NCBI GenBank assembly: GCA_021798075.1
Contig: JAJZYO010000015.1
Span: forward strand, 1 to 13,989
Source: Actinomycetes bacterium
Lineage (GTDB): Bacteria; Actinomycetota; Acidimicrobiia; Acidimicrobiales; Palsa-688
DNA: 13,989 nt
Reading direction: 5' to 3'
The position numbers were made by a program, and so were the translations under genes. Positions 6,289 to 12,553 of the stretch are shown here, piece after piece (the first letter of the stretch is position 1; the number at the start of each line of letters is the position of its first letter). The notes under the pieces are model-generated. The model worked only from the letters and a program-made list of their open reading frames with translations. It was not told the DNA's origin and searched no databases.

Positions 6289-7617
6289 GTGACGACGCTG
6301 GGCCCAACCGGCCGCGAGAGGAAGCAGTGGCCTGAGAAGCCACCAGCTGGCCCTTGGCTTGGTGGCGAGGGGTTGGCCGACGAGTGCGAGGCGTTCCTCA
6401 GCGGGCGCTTTGCCGAGCTCCAGAGGTCGAGGCAGGAGCCGGTCGAGGCCTGGGCGTGGGTCAACCGGGTGGCGCACGCGCAACCCAAAGAGCTAAAGGC
6501 GCTGGCTTCTCGTGGTCGTCCTTGGCGGGGTGCAGGATTTCGCGACTGGCGGTCCGGCTCGAGGCGATGGAACCGGGCCGTATCCAGGGTTGCCAGGGAC
6601 CTGCTCTGCCTCGCCGGTAACAAGCCCCGGGCGATCAGGCGCCTTCAGGTACGGGCCCTCGTGCCGCTCGAGCTCGAGCTGTCCGAGAGGGGCAACGGCA
6701 TCACGCCGGAGGTCATGGTGGCGCGGGCGCGCGCCGCGCTTTACAAGAAGGCGGGCTTGCGCGCCCGTGAGCGGTCTTGGGCGGGCATGGGAGGGTCTCT
6801 TGGAGAAGGGCGCTACTGCAGCAGGGCCAGGCACGGCTGGAGGCGGGCCGCGGACGTGGCGCTGGCAGTGGTCTCGGTGGGCGTGGTCGGTACCCTCGTA
6901 GCGCTCGCGGCCCTGACCGGCGGTAGCCCGCGGCCCTCGCTTCCCCTCTACCGCTACTACTTGTCGAGGCTCTCGACTCTGGACTACCGCGCGCTGCAGA
7001 GCCGAGCCGCCTTCGCTTGGATGACCGGCGGGGACAATGCGCCTGGCTGGGAGAGAGGACGGGACCTCCCGACGTTCCTTTTGCCCTGGGGTCGCGGTGG
7101 GGCCGGGAGGTACGTCGGCTGGCTGTTCGCCGGTGCGCCCGGGCACCTGGTGAAAAGCGGGGCTGCTTCGAGACTGGCGACCGAGCCGCTCAGGGGTGCG
7201 AACGTCGCCGTGGGCGCGGGCAAGGTGAGGTTCACGGGCCGTTCAGTCAATATCCAGGCGGTCGCTCGGGCGGGCCACCGCCTGATGGTCGGCGGCCTCG
7301 AGGCACCGGACCTCGTGGTGCGGGCCGGCGCCAAGGTCTCTTTCATGTTCGTGAACGACGACAAGGCGAGCGCGCACGGCATGGCCGTCGTCCCCGCCGG
7401 CGTGGCGGCGTTGCACATGCCCATGGCCGAGGCGAGGCCCGCCTTTCCCGGCTCGGCGCTTTGGTTCCTCGGCGACGCGACGGCGGCTGGCGCTCAGGAA
7501 GGCGGCTTCACCTTCACGGCGGCAAAGCCGGGTACCTACCAGTACATCGACCCCGTACCTGGCCAGGCGAGAGCCGGGATGGCCGGCACATTGGAGGTCG
7601 TAGCCGCCAAGAAGTAG
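6289..7617 (+). CDS. Membrane-anchored protein with unknown N-terminal domain and degenerate cupredoxin-like C-terminal domain
   Basis: A 442-residue open frame in three parts. Residues 1-185 are basic, Trp/Arg-rich and predicted cytoplasmic; I do not recognise this domain. Residues ~187-210 form one transmembrane helix. The outer part (~211-442) ends in a cupredoxin-like fold of sulfocyanin flavour: VRAGAKVSFMFVNDD, AHGMAVVP, then KPGTYQYIDPVPGQARAGM. By comparison with type I copper proteins, His363 and Met431 are kept, but the expected Cys is Asp421 and the expected second His is Gln426. Blue-copper electron transfer is therefore unlikely unless another metal site exists. The start is uncertain: AAGGAGG (6283-6289) overlaps GTG 6289, so CTG 6298 or TTG 6373 may be used. 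The TAG stop lies in a 14-bp repeat array. Confidence 0.7.
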   Translation: MTTLGPTGRERKQWPEKPPAGPWLGGEGLADECEAFLSGRFAELQRSRQEPVEAWAWVNRVAHAQPKELKALASRGRPWRGAGFRDWRSGSRRWNRAVSRVARDLLCLAGNKPRAIRRLQVRALVPLELELSERGNGITPEVMVARARAALYKKAGLRARERSWAGMGGSLGEGRYCSRARHGWRRAADVALAVVSVGVVGTLVALAALTGGSPRPSLPLYRYYLSRLSTLDYRALQSRAAFAWMTGGDNAPGWERGRDLPTFLLPWGRGGAGRYVGWLFAGAPGHLVKSGAASRLATEPLRGANVAVGAGKVRFTGRSVNIQAVARAGHRLMVGGLEAPDLVVRAGAKVSFMFVNDDKASAHGMAVVPAGVAALHMPMAEARPAFPGSALWFLGDATAAGAQEGGFTFTAAKPGTYQYIDPVPGQARAGMAGTLEVVAAKK

Positions 7618-7645
7618 CCGCCAAGAAGTAGCCGCCAAGAACTAG
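7601..7645 (+). repeat. 14-bp tandem array (3.2 copies) built from the gene's last codons and stop
   Basis: The unit TAGCCGCCAAGAAG occurs at 7601-7614 and 7615-7628. A third copy at 7629-7642 has its final G changed to C, and TAG follows at 7643-7645. The unit is the end of the upstream gene itself: codons for Ala-Ala-Lys-Lys plus stop. In-frame TAG is at 7615-7617, with further TAGs at 7629 and 7643, one in each of the three frames. Confidence 0.95.
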
Positions 7646-7744
7646 GTGCCCGGGGCGGTTGTGACCGGACGACCCGACGGCCCGCCGGCGCCTTGTCCGA
7701 GAGGGCGATGTTACCGGGGCGCCCGAGCCCGCCGGCACCGAGGG

Positions 7745-7915
7745 TCAGCGCCGGCCGAGCAGCCGGTCGAGGAGCGACGGCTTGTCGCCGGCCTCCACCG
7801 GGTGACCCGCACAGCGCTGCGATTCGGGGACACCTCTCATCACCTGGTCGACGTGGCGTCCGCAGCCCGCCCAGGTCGTCTTGCCGCAGATCCTGCACCT
7901 CACTGGATGGCACAC
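7745..7915 (-). CDS. 56-residue Cys-rich, probably zinc-binding protein (CGK-TTW-GCGRHV family)
   Basis: A small gene that is easily missed. Read on the minus strand, GTG 7915 starts a 56-residue protein: MCHPVRCRICGKTTWAGCGR, then HVDQVMRGVPESQRCAGH and a basic LLDRLLGRR tail. I recognise this as a widespread small bacterial family of the form CxxCGKxTWxGCGxHVxxVxxGVPxxQRC, with no firmly established function that I know of. Cys7, Cys10, Cys18, Cys35 and nearby His residues could hold zinc. AAAGGA (complement of 7924-7929) lies eight bases upstream of the start. It diverges from the persulfide dioxygenase gene across the 7970-7985 operator, so the two may share regulation. Only 127 bases separate its end from the upstream cupredoxin gene, with which it is convergent. 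Confidence 0.8.
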   Translation of the reverse strand: MCHPVRCRICGKTTWAGCGRHVDQVMRGVPESQRCAGHPVEAGDKPSLLDRLLGRR

Positions 7916-7969
7916 TTCGGTTGTCCTTTCTTGTTTGGTTCGTAGTACCTTACAATAGACTCTAACAGA

Positions 7970-7988
7970 ATACCCCCCTAGGTATATG
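7970..7988 (+). promoter_or_regulatory. CsoR/CstR-like operator with overlapping -10, upstream of the persulfide dioxygenase
   Basis: Positions 7970-7985 read ATACCCCCCTAGGTAT, with outer arms ATACC and GGTAT. It matches the reverse complement of the 314-329 site at 13 of 16 bases. As there, a possible -10 (TATATG, 7983-7988) begins in its last three bases, so occupancy would block initiation. Its place in front of a rhodanese/persulfide dioxygenase gene is the classical context of CstR. It also lies in the promoter region of the divergent 56-residue gene. Confidence 0.65.
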
Positions 7989-8003
7989 GAACCGCCTTAC
8001 AAT

Positions 8004-8011
8004 GAGAGGAG
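8004..8011 (+). promoter_or_regulatory. Ribosome-binding site deciding the TTG start of the persulfide dioxygenase
   Basis: GAGAGGAG lies six bases before TTG 8018, which favours TTG over the in-frame ATG at 8030. Confidence 0.7.
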
Positions 8012-8017
8012 TGAGCG

Positions 8018-9103
8018 TTGCCTGTCGAAATGAGCGCAAAGGAGCTGGTGAAGCTGGTCGGGGCTTCCGGCGGACCGTTGCTGCTGGACGTACGTGACGC
8101 CGACGAGGTGGCGGCCTGGCCGATGCAAGGTGCTCTCAACATCCCCCTTCGCGAGCTGGCTGACCGGTTGGGGCAAGTGCCGACGGACCGCCCGATCGTG
8201 ACGGTGTGCGCCAGCGGCAACCGCTCGCGGACGGCCGCCGAGGTGCTCGAGGCTGCCGGCTACGAGGTCGCCAACTTGACCGGAGGGATGGCGGCGTGGG
8301 GCCAGGTGTACGACACTGCTCAATTCCAAGTGCCCGACGCTTCCATAGTGCAGGTGCGACGCCGGGGCAAGGGCTGCCTTTCCTACGTCATCGGCGCCGG
8401 TGACGAGGCCTACGTTGTCGACCCGTCGCTCGACTCCGACGTGTACCAGCAGGCGGCCGGCGAGCGCGGGTGGCGCATCACGCGGGTCTTTGACACGCAC
8501 CTTCACGCGGACCACCTGTCGGGGGCGCGTGCGCTGGCTGAGATGGCAGGGGCGTCGCTTCACCTCAACCCCGCGGACCCTTTTTCCTTCGAGTTCACCC
8601 CCCTTGCTGATGGGGAACGTTTCGGGCTACCCGGAGGGGCCGAACTGGCGGTCGCCGTGCTCCACACCCCCGGCCATACGGAGGGGTCGACGATGTTCTT
8701 TGTCGATGACAGCGCGGTGCTGTCCGGCGACACGATCTTTGTCGACGGGGTCGGCCGGCCGGACTTGGCCGAGCGGGCCGAGGAGTTCGCTCGCAACTTG
8801 CACGGGTCCCTGTCGGAAAAGGTCCTTCCCCTGCCCGACGATGTCACGGTGCTGCCGGCTCACTACGGCGACGGCGTGGCCGTAGTGCCAGACGAAGTCG
8901 TCGGTGCGAGGCTCGGTGAGTTGCGGCAGTCCGTCGATGCGCTTTCGCTGGACGAAGAAGCCTTCGTCTCTTGGGCTACGGCTCGGGTAACCGAACGGCC
9001 CCCCAACTACCGGGCGATAATCGAGGTCAACCGAGGTGGGAGCCGGAGCACTCCCGGTTTCCCGCGGGAGCTCGAGGCCGGCCCCAACCGCTGTTCGGCC
9101 TAG
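8018..9103 (+). CDS. Rhodanese-persulfide dioxygenase (ETHE1-like metallo-beta-lactamase) fusion
   Basis: A 361-residue two-domain enzyme for oxidising sulfane sulfur. The N-terminal rhodanese domain (~1-100) has the catalytic loop CASGNRS (Cys64). The C-terminal metallo-beta-lactamase domain (~105-340) resembles ETHE1/CstB persulfide dioxygenases: HLHADH at 161-166, PGHTEGS with His220, SGDTIF with Asp238 and PAHYGDG with His282. His161, His220 and Asp238 correspond to the iron ligands of ETHE1. The likely reaction turns a low-molecular-weight persulfide plus oxygen into thiol and sulfite, with the rhodanese passing sulfur to or from thiosulfate. The domain order, rhodanese first, is the reverse of the CstB and Burkholderia PRF fusions I know. 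A TauE-type exporter follows 23 bases downstream and could remove the sulfite. Confidence 0.9.
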   Translation: MPVEMSAKELVKLVGASGGPLLLDVRDADEVAAWPMQGALNIPLRELADRLGQVPTDRPIVTVCASGNRSRTAAEVLEAAGYEVANLTGGMAAWGQVYDTAQFQVPDASIVQVRRRGKGCLSYVIGAGDEAYVVDPSLDSDVYQQAAGERGWRITRVFDTHLHADHLSGARALAEMAGASLHLNPADPFSFEFTPLADGERFGLPGGAELAVAVLHTPGHTEGSTMFFVDDSAVLSGDTIFVDGVGRPDLAERAEEFARNLHGSLSEKVLPLPDDVTVLPAHYGDGVAVVPDEVVGARLGELRQSVDALSLDEEAFVSWATARVTERPPNYRAIIEVNRGGSRSTPGFPRELEAGPNRCSA

Positions 9104-9126
9104 GGAACTGATAGGGGATCTGGCAG

Positions 9127-10140
9127 TTGTTGCTCCTGCTCCTCGCCGTACCCGTCGGCGTCGTCATCGGGCTGAGCCTCGGCGCCCTGGGCGGGGGCGG
9201 GTCGATCCTCACCGTGCCGGCGCTCGTGTACCTGCTCAGCCAGGGCGCGCACGGGGCGACCACGGCTCCACTCGTCATCGTCGGCCTGACGTCGCTGGCC
9301 GGGACTTTCGCCCACGCCCGGGCCGGCAGGGTGCGGGTTACGAAGGGGCTCGTGTTCGGGGCGCTCGGTGTCGCCGGCTCGTTCGTGGGTGCCCGCCTGT
9401 CCGCGGGTGTCAACTCGGACGTGCTCCTGAGCGCCTTTGCCGGCCTGGTCCTGGTCGCGGCGGGAGCCATGGCGTTGAGGCTCGCCCGGCCGCCCGGAGG
9501 CAAATCTGGGACCGCCGGTTCGTCGAGTTCACCGCCCGCGGAGGTTGGTAGCCCGGTGATGGTCGCCTCCTCGGGCTGGCCCCAGGCGGGACGCGCAAGG
9601 GGCACCGCCGCCTTGGGCGAAGAGGGCGAGTGGGGCCCGAGTGCCGTCGCTGGTGCCAGCGCAGGGCCACCCGCGCCGGTAATGTTGCTGGCGAGGGAAG
9701 GCAATCATGGGGCGAGCGCCCCGCTGGCGCTTGCCCGGCCGAAGTGGGAAGCGCCCGCCCAGCTGGCCAACATAGGCCGAGTGGTGGCCGCGGCCTCAGT
9801 CGTGGGCCTATTGACGGGCTTTTTCGGCGTTGGCGGCGGCTTCATAGTCGTGCCGGCCCTGGTGCTGACCCTCGGTTTCGAGATGCCCGAAGCTGTTGGC
9901 ACCTCGTTGCTCGTCATCGCCGTGAACACGGCGGCAGCACTGCTGGCACGGCTGGGCACGCAGGCGGACGTCAACTGGACTCTCGTTGCCGTTTTCCTTG
10001 CGGCTGCCATCGCCGGGTCGGTTGCCGGCAACCGGGTCGCGTCGGTGGTGAGGCCGGGACGTCTGGCGTTCGCTTTTACGTTCCTCTTGGTGGCGGTCGC
10101 GATTTACACCGGCGCGCGCAGCATCCCTCATCTCCTGTAG
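9127..10140 (+). CDS. TauE/SafE-family membrane protein, probable sulfite or sulfonate exporter
   Basis: A 337-residue membrane protein with about eight transmembrane helices in two repeats. Each repeat starts with a glycine-rich motif: GALGGGGSILTVPALV (~19-34) and GFFGVGGGFIVVPALV (~231-246). This duplicated pattern defines the TauE/SafE family, which moves sulfite, sulfoacetate and similar anions. Between the halves (about 121-216) is a ~95-residue Ser/Pro/Gly/Ala-rich hydrophilic stretch, much longer than usual and probably disordered. TTG 9127 follows AGGGGA at 9113-9118 with good spacing; TTG 9130 is equally possible. Linkage to the persulfide dioxygenase makes sulfite the best substrate guess. 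Confidence 0.85.
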   Translation: MLLLLLAVPVGVVIGLSLGALGGGGSILTVPALVYLLSQGAHGATTAPLVIVGLTSLAGTFAHARAGRVRVTKGLVFGALGVAGSFVGARLSAGVNSDVLLSAFAGLVLVAAGAMALRLARPPGGKSGTAGSSSSPPAEVGSPVMVASSGWPQAGRARGTAALGEEGEWGPSAVAGASAGPPAPVMLLAREGNHGASAPLALARPKWEAPAQLANIGRVVAAASVVGLLTGFFGVGGGFIVVPALVLTLGFEMPEAVGTSLLVIAVNTAAALLARLGTQADVNWTLVAVFLAAAIAGSVAGNRVASVVRPGRLAFAFTFLLVAVAIYTGARSIPHLL

Positions 10141-10165
10141 CCAGCCCCACCCTGGTGCCATGCGG

Positions 10166-10197
10166 CTAGCAGGTGCCGGGAGCCCGGTCCCAGCTAG
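10166..10197. terminator. Imperfect hairpin between convergent tauE-like and oxyR genes
   Basis: CTAGC (10166-10170) pairs with GCTAG (10193-10197), and an inner CCGGG (10176-10180) pairs with CCCGG (10183-10187), with mismatches between the two helices. It lies between the ends of two convergent genes, as a shared terminator would. No T tract is evident, so confidence is moderate. Confidence 0.4.
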
Positions 10198-10268
10198 AGG
10201 CGTGCAGTCCATCCGTGCTTGCCCGAAGCCAGAGGCGGGAGAGCAGGCTGGTCGCCCCAGGCTGGCTA

Positions 10269-11201
10269 CTATCTCGTCACCCGCACCGGCAGCGACGTCG
10301 AGTGCAGGGCCGACCGGAAACGTTCGGCGATTTGCGCGTACTCCTCGGCACGATAGCTGCTCTCCCGGTGCACGAGGCCGAGACGCCTGCCCGGCACGGG
10401 CGGGCGGAATGTGGCGGTAGCCAGCCCCCGGCGGACTTCGACCGCGGCCGCCGTGGCCGGCAGGAGGGTGGTCCCGAGGCCGGCTGCCACCAACCGTGAC
10501 AGCGTGGTGAGCGATGTTGCCCGGGCCGGGTGCTTGGTAGTCGCCCCCACCTGGCGGCAAAGGTCGAGCGCTTGGTCCCGCAGGCAGTGGCCTTCGTCGA
10601 GGAGCAATAGCCGGACGTGTTGCAGCACAACGGGGTCGAGGCGCGACTTGCCGGCGAGCGGGTCCTTTTCGTTTACGAGCAGGACGAAGTCTTCGTCGTA
10701 GAGAGGTAACTCGGTGACGGCGTCGCCCCCGCTCGGCAGCGCGAGTAGGAGCAGGTCGAGTTGGCCGGCGGCGAGGTCCGCGAGCAGCCGAGCGGTCTGG
10801 TCCTCTCTCACGTCGGGGCGAAGCGCCGGGAAGCGGCGCACCAGGGTGCGGAGGAGCAGCGGGAGGAGGTAGGGCGCCACCGTGGGGATGACCCCGAGAC
10901 GGAGGGGCCCGCTGAACGGTTGGGCGTCGTGCTTTGCGGACCCGACCAAGCGGTCCACGGACGAAAGGACGCTGCGGGCGTGAGCGGCGGCCGATGTGCC
11001 GGCGGGCGTGAGCACGACGCGGCGCGTGCTGCGCTCGAGGAGGACGGTGCCGAGGCTGGCCTCCAGCCCGGCGATGGCGGCCGAAACCGACGGCTGGCTC
11101 AATCCGAGCCTGGCCGCGGCGTCGCCGAAGTGCAGGGCGTCGGCCACGGCGACAAGCGCCCGGAGCTGGGCCAAGGTGGGCTGGCGGGTCTTCTCGTTCA
11201 T
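10269..11201 (-). CDS. oxyR: OxyR, LysR-type peroxide sensor
   Basis: A 310-residue LysR-family regulator. The N-terminal helix-turn-helix spans roughly 10-65 (DAAARLGLSQPSVSAAIAGL). The effector domain contains LDEGHCLRDQALDLC, with Cys206 and Cys215 nine residues apart. This matches the redox pair of E. coli OxyR (Cys199 and Cys208), which forms a disulfide when oxidised by hydrogen peroxide. The protein should bind DNA as a tetramer and activate ahpC. It diverges from ahpC-ahpD, and its ATG (complement of 11199-11201) overlaps the first quarter of the OxyR site, so it probably also represses itself. Confidence 0.95.
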   Translation of the reverse strand: MNEKTRQPTLAQLRALVAVADALHFGDAAARLGLSQPSVSAAIAGLEASLGTVLLERSTRRVVLTPAGTSAAAHARSVLSSVDRLVGSAKHDAQPFSGPLRLGVIPTVAPYLLPLLLRTLVRRFPALRPDVREDQTARLLADLAAGQLDLLLLALPSGGDAVTELPLYDEDFVLLVNEKDPLAGKSRLDPVVLQHVRLLLLDEGHCLRDQALDLCRQVGATTKHPARATSLTTLSRLVAAGLGTTLLPATAAAVEVRRGLATATFRPPVPGRRLGLVHRESSYRAEEYAQIAERFRSALHSTSLPVRVTR

Positions 11202-11236
11202 AGCGATGTTCTATGGATCGACTAGGCAAACACTAT
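11200..11236 (+). promoter_or_regulatory. Four-element OxyR binding site between oxyR and ahpC
   Basis: The sequence is ATAG-N7-CTAT-N7-CTAG-N7-CTAT, with quarter sites at 11200-11203, 11211-11214, 11222-11225 and 11233-11236. This is the spacing of the E. coli OxyR consensus ATAG-N7-CTAT-N7-ATAG-N7-CTAT, with one mismatch in the third element. Downstream, a possible ahpC -10 (TAGTCT, 11276-11281) has no good -35, as expected for an activated promoter. A 6-bp hairpin (11260-11265 with 11269-11274) lies between them. Confidence 0.85.
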
Positions 11237-11317
11237 ATCTCTTGTAAGTCCGCGCGGCACCGGGCCGAGCCCGGGTAGTCTGCATGAGAACCCATTCACA
11301 AGGAGGACAATCTCACG

Positions 11318-11899
11318 ATGCTGACCGTTGGCGACCGGTTCCCCGACTACGAACTAACTGCGTTGGTCCCAGGCGACTTGGCCAAGGTGGACGCAAAGTC
11401 CCCGGAGGACTACTTCGTCACCATTACGCCCAAGTCACACGAGGGGAAGTGGCGGGTGGTCTTCTTCTGGCCCAAGGACTTCACTTTCGTCTGCCCGACC
11501 GAGATCGCCGAGTTCGCGAGGCAGAACCGGGAGTTCACCGATCGCGACGCGCAAGTGCTGGGCGTGTCGGTGGACAGCGAGTACGTGCACTTCGCCTGGC
11601 GCAAGGACCACGCGGACCTGCGAGAGGTCCCCTTCCCCATGCTGTCCGACACCCGCCGGGAGCTGTCGGAGGCCGCAGGTACCCTCGGGGAGGACGGGGT
11701 GGCGCAGCGGGCGACCTTCCTGGTCGACCCTAATGGTGTCGTGCAGTTCGTGATGGTGACGGCGGGCTCGGTCGGGCGCAATGTGGCCGAGGTGCTGAGG
11801 GTCCTCGACGCGCTCCAGACCGACGAGCTCTGTGCCTGCAACTGGCGTCCGGGCGAGGCCACGCTGGACCCGGGCGAGCTCATGGGCGTGGGGGCCTAG
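11318..11899 (+). CDS. ahpC: Alkyl hydroperoxide reductase AhpC (typical 2-Cys peroxiredoxin)
   Basis: A 193-residue peroxiredoxin that reduces hydrogen peroxide, organic peroxides and peroxynitrite. The peroxidatic cysteine is Cys59 in FTFVCPTE. The C-terminal LCACNW holds Cys172 and Cys174, the same paired arrangement as mycobacterial AhpC (Cys61, Cys174, Cys176), which is reduced by AhpD. AAGGAGG at 11300-11306 precedes ATG 11318 by eleven bases. ahpD starts three bases after the stop. The upstream OxyR site indicates peroxide-induced expression. Confidence 0.96.
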   Translation: MLTVGDRFPDYELTALVPGDLAKVDAKSPEDYFVTITPKSHEGKWRVVFFWPKDFTFVCPTEIAEFARQNREFTDRDAQVLGVSVDSEYVHFAWRKDHADLREVPFPMLSDTRRELSEAAGTLGEDGVAQRATFLVDPNGVVQFVMVTAGSVGRNVAEVLRVLDALQTDELCACNWRPGEATLDPGELMGVGA

Positions 11900-11902
11900 G
11901 AA

Positions 11903-12451
11903 TTGGGGCTCGACACGGTGAAGGAAGCACTGCCCGAGTACGCGCGAGACATCAAGCTCAACCTCGGCGGGCTCATAAACGCGTCGCCGCTCAGCGAGCA
12001 GCAGCTCTGGGGTGCGGTGGTGGCGGTCGCGCTCGCCTCGCCGGCGGGCGAGGGGAGCGCTGAGCTCGTCGAGGAGGGGCGCCGCAGGTTGAGCGATGCC
12101 GCGTTTGCTGGTGCCAAGGCGGCCGCAGCGGTCATGGCCATGAACAACATCTACTACCGGGCCAAGCACCTGCTCGCGGACGCCGGAGCGGGCGAGTACG
12201 CGGACATTCCGGCGCGGCTCAGGATGAACGTCATCGCCACCCGGCAAGGCGTAGAGAAGGCCGACTTCGAGCTGTGGTGCGTCGTGGTGTCGGCCGTGAA
12301 CGGCTGTGGTTCCTGTTTGGCTGCGCATGAGAGGGAACTGCGTTCGGCCGGCATGAGCACCACCCAGATCCACGAGGGCCTTCGCATTGCGGCGGTCGTC
12401 CACGCGGCCTGCGCGACGTTGGCTTCCGAAGAGGCCCTCACCGGCGTGTGA
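11903..12451 (+). CDS. ahpD: Alkylhydroperoxidase AhpD (carboxymuconolactone decarboxylase fold)
   Basis: A 182-residue helical protein that passes electrons from a lipoyl donor to AhpC. The active site CGSCLAAHE gives Cys135, Cys138 and His142; Glu123 (ADFELW) matches the catalytic glutamate of Mycobacterium tuberculosis AhpD. The histidine between the cysteines in that enzyme (His132, in CSHC) is Ser137 here, which may change the proton relay. I chose TTG 11903 because the protein then begins MGLDTVKEALPEYARDIKLN, aligned with known AhpD N-termini. The ribosome-binding site is poor, so translation is probably coupled to ahpC. Confidence 0.95.
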   Translation: MGLDTVKEALPEYARDIKLNLGGLINASPLSEQQLWGAVVAVALASPAGEGSAELVEEGRRRLSDAAFAGAKAAAAVMAMNNIYYRAKHLLADAGAGEYADIPARLRMNVIATRQGVEKADFELWCVVVSAVNGCGSCLAAHERELRSAGMSTTQIHEGLRIAAVVHAACATLASEEALTGV

Positions 12452-12481
12452 CGCCGGTCGGGCTAGCGAAGCTCCTGGCTT

Positions 12482-12516
12482 GGGCGCGCCCTTTCCTGGC
12501 CGCGCCCGGCCTTTTT
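12482..12516 (+). terminator. Probable intrinsic terminator after ahpD
   Basis: GGGCGCG (12482-12488) pairs with CGCGCCC (12501-12507) across a 12-base loop. GGCC and then TTTTT (12512-12516) follow. It lies 31 bases after the ahpD stop and before an independent peroxiredoxin gene. Confidence 0.6.
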
Positions 12517-12553
12517 CGCCGGAGCCGAAGTTGCTATGGACTTTCGGCCCTAG

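Noticed and set aside
5885..6623. Two long minus-strand open frames with repeated Gly-Pro-Ala-Tyr-Trp-Ala peptides
   Set aside because: They exist because the 13-bp fbpC array has no stop on the minus strand. They overlap real plus-strand genes and have no homologous features.
7646..7945. 99-residue plus-strand open frame
   Set aside because: It overlaps the convincing 56-residue minus-strand gene, has no ribosome-binding site, and is low-complexity.
9808..11229. 473-residue minus-strand open frame across tauE-like and oxyR
   Set aside because: It is a frame-shifted shadow of oxyR; the Arg/Pro-rich composition is typical of a spurious frame in high-GC DNA.
11260..11274. Hairpin CCGGGC/GCCCGG in the ahpC leader as a riboswitch or attenuator
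   Set aside because: It is a single short stem lying upstream of the likely -10, so it is probably not transcribed with ahpC.
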